In this document: positions 1-10,325 of the stretch, one piece after another
Layout of the letters: the number at the start of each line of letters is the position of its first letter
Position numbering within the stretch: the first letter of the stretch is position 1
Source: Lingula anatina
Taxonomy: Eukaryota; Brachiopoda; Lingulata; Lingulida; Lingulidae
Length of the DNA: 62,000 bases
Reading direction: 5' to 3'
NCBI RefSeq assembly: GCF_001039355.2
Contig: NW_019774792.1
Span: 377,295 to 439,294, forward strand
The notes under the pieces: model-generated
The model's database searches: none
What the model saw: the letters and a program-made list of their open reading frames with translations, nothing else
What the model was told of the DNA's origin: nothing
Translations under genes and position numbers: made by a program

Positions 1-1306
1 CTTCCTATTCAACTTCAATAGTAACTAGGGCCCTATCTCTGCTAGTTTTGGAGAGTTCAGTTCATGGTGAAAAGTAGGCCAAAGGTCAGACGTTTGAAAT
101 TTTATACATATTACCGTATTGCACATTTTACTTTCACCACCACAATGTACTTTTTGATACAGCGTAACTCGTAAACCATATGGAAAACAAAAAAATGGAC
201 ACCACCTCCAGTGTTGGGCTTGACATGCTCTACAAAATGCAAAAAGCAAGAGCACTAATGGTCCCTGAATCCAGAGAGGGTTTTCAGTTTCGATATGTTA
301 TGGCCGCTACTCCCATGAAAATGCAGCAATTGACCCCAATCTCAAGGAGATGAAAGATGACCTGCCCATAATATTATAGGTAAGGTCTGTGTAGTTTCTA
401 AAAAATCAGAAGAAATAATTTTTTTATCTTAAAAAATGGACACCACCACCAGTGTTGGGCTTGACATGCTCTACAAAATGCAAAAAGCAAGAGCACTTAT
501 GGTCCCTGAATCAGAGAGGGTTTTCAGTTTCGGTATCTTATGGTCGCTACTCCTGTGAAAATGCACCAATTGGCCCCAAACTCAAGGAGATGAAAGATGA
601 CCTGCCCATAGTATTATAAGTAAGGTCTGTGTAGTTTCTAAAAAATTGGAAGAAATAAATTTTTTATCTTAAAAAATTTCCATTTTTAGAAAATTTTGGC
701 CCATTTGACCTAGAAATAAAGGTCAAAGGTCAAATCCAAGGGCATATTTGAAATCTCCACATATGACTTTCGGTCAGCCGTCTGTAGAAATTTTTCCCAT
801 AATTCCTTCGGTATGGTAGATATTTAGCATATAATTTTGCCAATTTTGGACAAGGGTGCATTGCAACAAGCACCACACCTAGACCCCAGCACCGACTATG
901 CCCAAATTTTACGTGGATCGAGTTGAGATTACACGTGACCTAAATCCAAGAGATGGGTACGTAGGAACTTGTAGTCTAGGAGGAGAAGCAGTAACGATGA
1001 CTTGGCGGCAGAGCCGCAGGAGCTGGCGGAACATATGGGTCGGGACTAAAACCATGGGAACTGCCAGCGCCTACGCTGGTGGTACAATTATATATATTTA
1101 AAAAAATAACTAGAGAATCTGAGAGGTGATACCATGTCCCGGTATTTTACCACCAGTGGGAGTAAGTGCATAAAATTTTAAAGGTGTGAATGTATGGGTC
1201 TTAGTTGTGGAGAAGTACTCAGCAGGGTTGGTGTATTGCCAGCGGCTAGGCTGGTATTGAAATTAAAAAAAAAAATACCCATAGTTTACAATTTCCAAAA
1301 GTTTAC
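1..1306. other. Left edge, no exon recognised; intron of the arylsulfatase gene
   Basis: The next arylsulfatase exon, which should encode the hydrophobic strand after the RRHDTNK end of exon 5, was not found here on the minus strand, so it probably lies beyond the left edge. The stretch holds a tandem duplication at 194-676 and a somewhat GC-richer segment at about 870-1090 whose open frame matches nothing I know. Confidence 0.5.
194..676. repeat. Tandem duplication of a 241-bp unit
   Basis: Two head-to-tail copies (194-434 and 435-676) both begin ATGGACACCACC and end in a T-rich stretch followed by ATCTTAAAAAA. They differ by scattered substitutions and small indels, including a one-base change that shifts the plus-strand frame. 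No coding potential survives in either frame set. Confidence 0.85.
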
Positions 1307-1432
1307 CTTGTTGGTGTCATGTCTCCGAATTATTTTGGTGGCTTCCTCAGTGAAAAGTTCTGTTGAATATCTCCCACTATAGTTTGACAGCAGAGCCATA
1401 TCATGGCGGAAATCAAGACCATATGCATCTGG
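1307..1432 (-). CDS. Arylsulfatase exon 5
   Basis: 42 codons, phase 0 at both ends, acceptor GGTTTTCCAG, donor GTAAAC. Encodes [15 protein letters not shown], then [18 protein letters not shown]. The GLDFR and [10 protein letters not shown] strings match the ARSB-type region where a bound-substrate loop precedes the helix before the next core strand. An easily missed exon because a plus-strand frame overlaps it. Confidence 0.85.
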
Positions 1433-4400
1433 CTGGAAAACCAGGATGAATTTTATAATTTTGGTAATAATCTTTTTTTTCTTTTTTTCTTTTTCTCAAA
1501 CAGAGTGATGAAATGAAAAGCTATGTTTGCTCCATATAATGAAAGACAGTTTGAAATTTCTGCAAAAGGCGTACTGTACAATGCACATCATACCATAATA
1601 CTGAAATCAGTCTAATTAGTATCTTTTAAATTACTCATTAGTTAGATGAGGTACATACATATGCATAAGCTTTGTGATTGCTGTAGCCCTCCTCGCCAAG
1701 CCAGTAGCCAAAATGGCTGTCAAAGCCACGGAAAGTTGGGGTGTACTCCTTCTTGAAGAACCCAAGGTGCCACTGTGATGAATAATTATGAAGAGAATTA
1801 TATATATATAAACACACATATAAATACTTTCTCATGTGTAAATTAAAAAAAAACCTCTCTAGTCACATGTATGCACACAATATTTACACATGCATAAAAT
1901 TCATTTACAGCTGAATATAAATTGTACATTGTTAGTCAGTGGAGAAAAGGTGGAGGAGACATAGAGTGGAACTGGGGTGGAAAAAAATAAACAAACTTTC
2001 AGGAGTCTTCAACAATACAAGGGTATCTGGCACTAATGTTATGTGTGTGTGTGTGTGTTTTTTTTTTTTTTTACCTCAATACACATTTCACAGACAATAT
2101 CAATGTTATACACTGTCCTTTTATCTCTTCAAAATACTAAAATGGCACAGGAGACAAATTTTGCACTTGGAAAAATATAACAACTACAAATGAGAAAAGA
2201 CTTCTTATAAAAACATATGTTCACTATAAATTTGTTTGTTGCTCAAAAGGTCCAACATTAAAATAAAAATTGTGATGGCTGTGCCAGACACATTCATCTC
2301 TCCTAGCACAATACTTAATACACAATACTTAAACAAATTCATTTGCCCTATGCCATGCTGCAATCCAGCCTTTTCCCATTAATTTAATGGGCTGCGTCTT
2401 AAAAACATTGAGCAGCCACTGGGTTTATAATATATATATAATTTCTGATTAAAACATTGAATGCTGGTATATATCCTAACTGGATGAGCCAGTGACAGTG
2501 TGAAAAGAAAAATATAAATAGTTCAAAACCATTGTCCTGTTTCACTTAGACTTCATAACAAACAACTTCTCTTTACAGGATTTATACACAACAATGCTTT
2601 CAACAGAAGTGAACAATTAGTAATGACACAGTCGTAACCACCAGACTTGCTCTTGGGTTGTGCAATAAAAGTAAGAAGAAATATCTTGGTGGCTTTGGGG
2701 GTCTTGCAGCTGCTTAAGGTGGGAAACTGCCCCCCCCCTGCCCCCAAATAAATAAATAAAACAATAGTCAAATGCTAATAATGATTTGTGTCCCTTTCTC
2801 CATAGTTCCCACTATACCTCAGACAGAGAAAAGACTGAGTAATAAATCTGATTACTACAGTTGGCACAACTTCCAGTCTAGACATACCTCATGTGAACAG
2901 GCCTAATCTAATCAAGTTGTTCTTAAACTGTTATCAGGTCATTTTCAGGTCACAGTCAGTAATGTTACAAATGTACACGGTAATGACTCAATTTTTTCAG
3001 TGAAGATAAATTATCAATTTTTCACATACATTTTAATTAAAATTTGGAAGTGTTCAAAATGTAATTCTTTGCAGCATTTTTGGTGCTTTTATGGTATAGA
3101 ATACAGCTATAAGTTGACAAAACAGTTGCTGCCTTTTGATGAAAATGCTCAAATTTTATGACTTAATGACTTAAAAAAAAAACAACTGTTATAACTGTAA
3201 CATTCACAAAAATAAAATCAAGTCATTGCCATACATCAGGGATATGATCAGCAATTATATTTATTGACAGGTGAAGCACTTTTATTATTCCCCAAAACCT
3301 CTTCTTTAAAAATCAATATTCTATGCACAAAAACTGATGATGTCATACCGAAAATATTTTGTCCAACAGAACTTTTTAACTTTAAAAGGTTTGTGATAAA
3401 CCCTGAAACAAAATAAATGCAAATCTGTGAGCCACTGCCATGCATAAATGATGGGTATCAATTTATGAGCCACTGTTTTGCATAACATTGTAGCTATCTG
3501 TGACCTAAATCTGCTGATAGCACCGCTGACACAACTGTGTCAATGCCCTAAAAAGAGAGTACAAGGACACCTTTAGATTAACAGGTTTCACTAGAACTGA
3601 GTACATTTCCAGACTGGCTGATCCTCCATGATTAAAATTAACACACCTGACTTTTAACACACTGTAAATTCTTTCACTTAGCATACCGTAACTTCTCACG
3701 AATCTCAGACAAAACCATTAAAAATAAAAATTTTTAAAAACAATGTTGGATTTGAAAGAAATACCTGAATAAAAATCAAATTTAACACTTAAAGGGATAA
3801 CAACTGTTTGTGAGATATCCATATTTTACTATAAATACACTGCAAACAAATCATAGAAATATAACAAATTCTATTTTACCACCATTTTTTCTGGAGTTTA
3901 TGCTTGCCATCACATCACTTGACCTCTATAATAGATGGCTACACTTTGTGATAATCTCTTAAGAGAATATTACAAAAAAAAATTTTTTTTTAGAAAAAAA
4001 AAACAGGGACTAACTTTGAATGTAGAATTGGATTCATTAACCATTGGGAAGTATGGGAAAATTGTTCTTTACCCCAGGAAAAATCATTTTTTGGCCAAAA
4101 TGAATAATTGTTATCCCTTTAAATATCATAATCATTTGAGCTCTTTCAAAAGGCGATGAAAAAGTTTGGAAGAATTTCCTTACGGAGAAAAGCAGGTATG
4201 TCAATGACCCAATTTCCCAGTATATTTGCTAAATTATCATTAAATTTGTGAAACTAAATAACAGTTTTATCCTCATTTTATGTCAAAATAGATAACTTAT
4301 CTAATACCATTAGTATCTTGAAGATCTTTTAAAGGCAAGTAATTCAATTAACTTATTATAATTTTTCATTATCTTTTGATCTACTGTACTGTATATGCAG

Positions 4401-7400
4401 TATGCTGGGGCTGTGCACACATCTCCCATAAACCTTTCCTTTCTTGGTGAATGTCAAGAAAATTCTTTTCCCGTTAATTTTAATTTAAAACTAGACAGAA
4501 AAGCTGGCAAATATACAGACAGCATACAGGAAACAAGGCGGCAAAGCTGTCAAATGTTCAGACATTGTGCTGAAAAAAGTGCACAAAATAATGTTTTGGT
4601 CAATTTTGATGCATTGTTACATAATGCTTTAAAACAGCATAATCACTCTTACCCTCTAACATGATGTACTACAGGGAACATGGACATTAAAAACCTAGTT
4701 CCATGGGATATAAAAGCCACTGAAAATGCTAATGTGTGAAAAATGAAAATTTCACATAAAAAAAAAACAGAACAATTACTGTAAATGTAAATCGATCATG
4801 CCAATTTTCGAAAGCAACCTGCCCTTTTACCAAACAAAGCCACTTAGTAACTTTAAAATCAAACAAAAATATGGTTTGGAGGTTACAGGGCAAATGTCAT
4901 GCATCGGGCAGCGACAGCAACAGAGACAGCTATGTCACAGACCAGGCCAGGGGGGGGGTTCGGGGGTTTGAAAGAACCGCCCCTTTTGCTGGGAAAACGT
5001 CCTCTCTGGGTAAAATTTGATCTAGGCACATGAAGTTTTTAAGGAAAAAGGTCCACTTTTTCAGAAAAAGAACCTTTTTGAAATTGCTGGCTATGGGCCT
5101 GCAGACAGATGCTCATCTTGTTAAAATATATACAGAAACTTGTCTGTAATTAAAAATCCTCTCTCATTACCTTCCCCACTATGTGAGTTTCATAGCCGAG
5201 CTGCTTCAGATACTGAGGCATGATGGTCTCATTCAGTCCCAAACCATAGGGGGCAGCACCCACCAAGACATCGTGCTGGAGGCCTGAAAATATATACACT
5301 TTTGCTTAAAACAGTAATTTTCTTTTGTTTCATATTTTACTTATTTATTTATTTTGCTTAAAAAAACATACTATGCAAAATTATTTCATGTCTGATTGTG
5401 ACCAGCCTATGTAATTTATAGAGATCATGACATTAGATATCAGCTGTAATAACATGCGCATGTAAATAACATAAATACCACAAAGATGAAAAGCAAGAAG
5501 GAACTGCTATTTTACAGATGCTCTTGATAATTCATCGAAAACTCCACCTGAATTTCAATTCAGTATAAAGTTTTTGATATTGACTCACAACTTAAAGATA
5601 GACAATATGCATTAGAAGCAAACATGTTAATCATATTTGTGTTGCATAATATTATTTTTGATTATAAACAGTTAGTCCCATTTAAACTGGGCTATTTCAA
5701 CCTACTGAATAAAACAAGGCAGCAAAGTCGTCAGTTGTTCAGACAAAGCAGGAAAAAAATGTTAAGCAATTTTTTTGTTAATTTAAAAAGAACATCATAT
5801 AATGCTTAACAGCATTATCACCACCACTTCAGAATAAGTACCTAGCATAGGGCTTCAAGCACATAAGAATTCAAAATCATGTGGTATGTTTTATGTTCTT
5901 GAAAGTCAGACATACAATACAGGGGAAAATGTTAAAAAAAAAAAACTTCAAATAACTTCAAAATAATGATATTAATCCAATCAGACTAATTTTCTCAGTT
6001 GAGGCTTTAAGTTCTGTGAAGCACCTCTGTGGTCTTCCTTTTATTTGGTTTTTGTGATGTCAATTTTGATGCAATATTACCTAATGCTGGGATTAAGGAT
6101 TTCCGAGAAAGTCTGTGCACACTTAAACACTATGGCTAAGAAATTTATGGCCCTGTTTAATTAACCTGGTTATAAAATATCATTGCCACTTGTTAGTTAA
6201 TGAGTCAAATGATTTAACAACTCCTATCTCACAGCTAGTAATTATCCACAAGGGACATTCAAGACTGATCATATGCAGCAATATATCACCTGACACAAAG
6301 CTGGGTTTACAAAATTAGAAACAATGATGCACAGAATATATGAAGCTTAACAGCACAGTCAACATTGAAAATCCCAGATATGAGAAAAATGATGACAGTG
6401 CACAAAATAACATTACATAATGCTTAACAGCATGTACACCATTTTTGTGGAAATATAGGAAATGTAACTGTTACAGAGCTTCTGGTGGATGGGAATTACA
6501 AGTCACATCTTAAAAATGCCTGTGATTTACAAATGAAAAAAAAAAGAAATAAAATGAAAATTTCACAAAAGTTTTAAGAAAGACAAATAATCTAATCAGC
6601 TGGTTTTCCAATGTCAACTGTATGTCAATCCTATTAATTATTCTTGTAAGTTACAAAATAATAGGTAACACAGTTTTTCTCTTAGAGCATTTATAGGGGC
6701 AGTGCAAAAATTTTTTATAGGTTACATAATGCTAAACAGCACAATCACCACCAACTTTAAAACAATATACTGTATCATTACAAAAAATAACTAGTAAAGG
6801 GCTTCAGGCACATGGAGTTCAAAAGCACATGGAGTTGAAAATGCCAATATGTGAAAATTTTCACAATAAATAAATAAATAAATTAATTAAAAAAAAAATA
6901 AATAAATAAATCCATTACTTAAAAAAATAAAAAAGAATCCAACCAGACTTTTTTTTAGAACTAAACCAGTATTTTGGGCCTTCCAATATTTTCTGTAAGT
7001 TATGGAATCATAATGGTTTTCCTTAAATGGTTAATAGCATAATCACCATCAATCTTTAATTATGCACTGCAGGTAACATTTATATTTAGAAAATGTGACT
7101 AGCATTTCTTACCTCTCCTAGCACCATGCTTGCAAGACATTTCCTAATCTCCATTTGGGCACTTAAAGATAACATTGCACCCTCTGCGGGCCATATTTGG
7201 AGATGGAAGCTGACAATTTTGAACTAAAAAATGGCCTAATGGACCTTTATTTGAAATAGGGTAAACCTTATCAATTATGGGAAAATTGATGAAATTTTCA
7301 GGAAAATCCTTTTTTTTCTCTATAAAACTATGACAAAAACGCATGCTCTGTGACACACACACACACACTCTATGACATTCAGAGACACTGTGACACACAC

Positions 7401-8247
7401 ACTCTGTAGCATGCACACACATGTGCACACGCACACACACACACACACACACACACCTGTATGAATAGGATGTCTCCCTGTCAACAGGGCACTCCTGGAG
7501 GGAGTACAGATTGGAGAGACATAGTAATTAGACAGCATCACCCCAGTGTAGGCCAAAGTGTCCAGGGCTGGGGTAGGAATCTGGTTAGAACCATGGAAAC
7601 TGACATCATTCCAGCCCTAAAATATGAGAATAACTTGTTGTCCATTTTCATATTTTGGATACAATTTGAAATAAACACAACTTTTAAATTGTTTGTATCT
7701 TTGCAAATTAATGTTGAAATAATGTTGGCATATGGATATAAATATGCTATTTAGTGAATTAACTTTTTTCATCACTGTGTACATAGGTACATGCATGCGT
7801 GTGTCAATGGGGTCAGAGGGCCATGATTAAAACCAACAGGGGAACTGTTAGAATATGTACTGTGAAGAGACCTGACATATACAGTAATGATACTGTAACA
7901 ATCAACCTATGCTAAATTTACAGAAAGATTAACTTTCCAAGATTTTAAAAATTCTATTTACGGGAGTAAGACAGTTTGAATACAATTCAATGTGTTCATC
8001 CTCAATTAATTTGCTCAAACATTCAATATGTTAAAAATAAAGGATGGCAGAGTTGGTACAGACATCAAAGAGACGCTGTACAAACATCAGTAAGTTTTAA
8101 AACAGTAACATGAGTGCATCTCAAGGGTAAACTTACCAAATCATCTGCCACTATTACAATGATATGTGGCCTTGAACTCTGGGCACAGCCACCTTGCAAC
8201 TGGCACCAAGTGCAGACAATTATCAGGAAAACTGTCTGTTGATTCAT
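1307..8247 (-). CDS. Arylsulfatase B-like enzyme, N-terminal 208 residues, 5 exons, 3' end outside window
   Basis: Spliced CDS: 8247-8137, 7616-7457, 5283-5171, 1772-1659, 1432-1307. Every junction is GT/AG and keeps frame. Seen: a hydrophobic signal peptide (residues 1 to about 22, ending GGCA), the metal-binding strand [12 protein letters not shown], the formylglycine motif [18 protein letters not shown] whose Cys is oxidised to the catalytic aldehyde, and the second sulfatase signature ending VGKWHLGF, followed by [12 protein letters not shown]. Family knowledge: such enzymes hydrolyse sulfate esters of glycosaminoglycans or related glycans in lysosomes or outside the cell, using Ca2+. ARSB-type proteins are about 500-550 residues, so roughly 60 % is missing, off the left edge. 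No frameshift or lost catalytic residue is visible in the part present. Which member of the ARSB/I/J group it is cannot be settled here; the LGWNDV context resembles ARSB most. Confidence 0.93.
1659..1772 (-). CDS. Arylsulfatase exon 4
   Basis: 38 codons, phase 0 at both ends. Begins [12 protein letters not shown], completing the GKWHLG signature, and runs through [12 protein letters not shown] to AYAY before a GTATGT donor. The reading frame stays open into both introns, so the edges rest on splice consensus and family alignment. Confidence 0.9.
3789..4122. mobile_element. TTAA-flanked MITE, copy 1
   Basis: TTAA at both ends encloses inverted termini AGGGATAACAA and TTGTTATCCCT, core 326 bp, no coding capacity. 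A second copy at 30335-30679 lies in the opposite orientation and shares interior blocks such as the CCAGGAAAAATCATTTTTTG region and the CTCTTAAGAG palindrome. TTAA duplication is typical of Kolobok and piggyBac elements; the AGGG termini fit Kolobok better, but that is inference. Confidence 0.8.
4943..5101. mobile_element. Small MITE (CAGGCC/GGCCTG termini), copy 1
   Basis: About 159 bp, ending CTGGCTATGGGCCTG and starting with a decayed CAGGCCAGGG. Interior matches the copy at 61098-61267 nearly throughout, including GAAAGAACCGCCCCTTTT and TTTTTCAGAAAAAGAACC. Same orientation in both places. Confidence 0.8.
5171..5283 (-). CDS. Arylsulfatase exon 3
   Basis: 113 bp, phase 1 in and phase 0 out, between a TATATTTTCAG acceptor and a GTAATG donor. 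Encodes [16 protein letters not shown], then [19 protein letters not shown], the substrate-pocket region and first half of the second sulfatase signature. Confidence 0.92.
5284..7456 (-). other. Arylsulfatase intron 2
   Basis: No additional exon is required: exon 2 ends in phase 1 and exon 3 begins with the matching two bases. Filled by the degenerate repeat family and by AT-rich sequence; it begins, in transcript orientation, with a long GT repeat. Confidence 0.7.
7432..7456. repeat. (AC)n microsatellite abutting the exon 2 donor
   Basis: An uninterrupted dinucleotide run, with further broken AC runs back to about 7350. On the minus strand it supplies the donor GT and the following intron bases of arylsulfatase intron 2. 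Confidence 0.9.
7457..7616 (-). CDS. Arylsulfatase exon 2 (catalytic Cys exon)
   Basis: Encodes [16 protein letters not shown] through the CTPSR formylglycine site to GRHPIHTG. Acceptor ATATTTTAG; phase 0 in, phase 1 out. Its 5' splice site is unusual: CATACAG is followed at once by a GT repeat, so the first donor bases are the first repeat unit. Confidence 0.92.
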
Positions 8248-8267
8248 GGCTCTTCAGTGGAAACTCC
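8137..8267 (-). CDS. Arylsulfatase exon 1 (signal peptide), with 20 nt of 5' UTR
   Basis: The ATG is at 8247-8245. A good acceptor (TTTCTTTCTAG) ends at 8268, so the exon carries about 20 nt of 5' UTR and at least one upstream noncoding exon is expected. It encodes 37 residues from [11 protein letters not shown] to ADDL and ends in phase 0 at a GTAAGT donor. Confidence 0.9.
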
Positions 8268-9143
8268 CTAGAAAGAAAATGCAACCACATGAAAAGAAGA
8301 TGCAACTGATCACATAAAAATCAACATCACGTACAGTAAAGTTTGTTTACATTCACCAAGCCTCAACTTGTAAGTGATTTGAAACACCTACTTCTTATCT
8401 TTTTCCTCTTATATAGAGGTGACTCACCTCTTCCCTGCCTATGCATTTTGTCGCTCTTTATGGAGCATTATAGTTCTAAGTCTTCTGATTTAAGAAAATG
8501 TCTTAAGGACTTCAAGGCTCAGAATAGCTGTACTGTCAAATGCCATATAGAAGTAACACAACCCTAGGAGAGTATCCAGGAGAACTTGACTCATATACAT
8601 TACTTGCAACTTGTGAGGACAATTTTTTAGTTAGTGCACACGAGAAAGCATAGAAATCTGTAGACCTCATTAGATTTTATATATCTCACAGCACAAGTAA
8701 GATCATGACAAAGACAAACATCACAGCAACAAAGGCATACATTTATTTTTATAAATGGTAAAACATCAGTGCATGCAGCAACTCTTCAAGGTTAGTAATA
8801 TGTCACCTTGAATAAAGTTTGTATTTTCCTATTTTAATATTATAAATATGCAAATCTCTCTTGATGACTATTAATAATCTCACATAACTTTAGATGTTAT
8901 TCAAATTTTTCAAAGACACTTAAAACGACATTGCCTTTTCCACTTTCCAAGTTTCAAAAATCTTTACAATTCTATATTGGAGTCAGTTTTACCAAGGAGT
9001 TTTAACACAAAAACACATTGGTTTTACTGATTTACAGTTTCAAAGGTGCACACAATACACTGGGTTGTAGAACATGTAATCCCCTGACAGAAAAAAATGT
9101 ATATACATGTAAATAAAATAAGGGGAAAAAAGAGAGAGGATGA

Positions 9144-9180
9144 GAGGGGGGGGGGGAGAGAGAGAGAGAGAGAGAGAGAA
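9144..9180. repeat. Poly-G and (GA)n tract
   Basis: About a dozen G followed by a GA dinucleotide run, polypurine on the plus strand. Confidence 0.9.
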
Positions 9181-10178
9181 TTTCAAATTATTCTTGATAT
9201 TTATAATAAGCACACTTTCTTTACACCTGGTTAAAAAGGCCAGAATTTCCAGCCACCATTTTTTAATTAAAATGTCATACAGTACATCCTTTACTGCATT
9301 TGACTGTAAACAATATAGGAATGGAATGAATAAAAATATTTAAATGTCTCAAGTATAAATATTTATAACCCAGCTTCAACTCAAGTATACATCCTTATCC
9401 ATATTTCTCATGATGAATTGTGGAAATGATTGACCGCATTTTGTTTAATGAAAGGATATTTCAAAAAGCATTCAATTTAAAAAAAGGCTGCTAAGACACA
9501 TTCTAAGTCTCCATTAGATAGCATTTTTATTATCAAAATACTTCTAATCAAAATTCACTATTAATCAAACACCCAGGGCAAAGCTTAGAAACTAGTTGTG
9601 AGCAGTCAAGTTGGGCAGGGAAATGTAGTATGGAAGAAAAAGAAATATATGATGCTATGAAAATGAAAAAATTGGCGAGTTGGCTCACTATCACAGTTAC
9701 TGAATTAAATTTTCAAAGCTGAAAAAATACATATTACAGTGTGCAAACATCAGTAAGTTTTAAAACAGTAACATGTTGAGTAAAACCAGGTAAAAAAAGA
9801 CCCCCTCCCATAAACAAACTTCTTTATTTTTCATTAACTCCTCAGTGAGAAAGAAAGAAAGAAAGAAATTTATAAGCCCAGATTGCTACTTCCAATTCAG
9901 TCACCTTCAGTATATACTTTACTAAAAGTTTATTTCCACATTCCTAATTCATACTGATACTAGGTTTAATGTACAAAGGTAAGGGCATGCTTGTGAGCAG
10001 GCGAGTGGAGGGAGGGAGAGTGGTGTACATGCTTGTCATAGCTTCGACTTACATTATTAGGTCACATGCTTTAACAGCTATCACCTTGCAAAGATAAAAG
10101 GGTCATAAAGAGAGCCAGGTAAATAGCCCAAAGTAGGTCAAGTGATATTGATGAGATAACATCTTCAGAACAAAGCTG

Positions 10179-10325
10179 AAATAATTTGTGTATATCACAT
10201 GATTTTTATACTAAACTGGTATTGTAAGATAAAACCAATGGATATAGGAACTAAGCGAATTTTCTACAAGGCTACAAACACGTTTACTCAGAATTAAAAT
10301 AATTTGTGTATATCACATGATTTTT
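10179..10325. repeat. 29-bp perfect direct repeat, copies 118 bp apart
   Basis: Copies at 10179-10207 and 10297-10325 both read AAATAATTTGTGTATATC and go on through CACATGATTTTT. The second copy ends exactly where the large duplicated block at 10326 begins, so it marks a breakpoint. Confidence 0.85.

Larger units (their letters stand above)
1773..5170 (-). other. Arylsulfatase intron 3
   Basis: AT-rich, with no further sulfatase exon needed for frame continuity. Contains a (GT)n-(T)n tract at 2042-2072, a TTAA-flanked MITE at 3789-4122, the start of a degenerate repeat family, and a 159-bp MITE at 4943-5101. Confidence 0.7.
4395..7080. repeat. Degenerate dispersed repeat within arylsulfatase introns 2-3
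   Basis: A block resembling ACATAATGCTTAACAGCA followed by an ATCACCACC-like stretch recurs at about 4615, 5790, 6410, 6722 and 7025, with a weaker match near 6070. Copies at 4525-4570 and 5705-5750 also share an upstream AAACAAGGCRGCAAAG block and GTTCAGACA. The spacing is irregular (300-1,200 bp). Exon 3 sits inside this field. Probably an old, repeatedly duplicated noncoding element. Confidence 0.65.

Noticed and set aside
25-255. Minus-strand 76-codon frame near the left edge
   Set aside because: Lies over the 241-bp tandem repeat, where the second copy breaks the frame; it does not fit the sulfatase sequence expected next.
1194-1382. Plus-strand 62-codon frame
   Set aside because: Overlaps arylsulfatase exon 5 on the other strand and has no protein-like features.
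7144-7452. Cys-rich minus-strand frame (repeated CVCVCV)
   Set aside because: Translation of the AC microsatellite, inside an intron.
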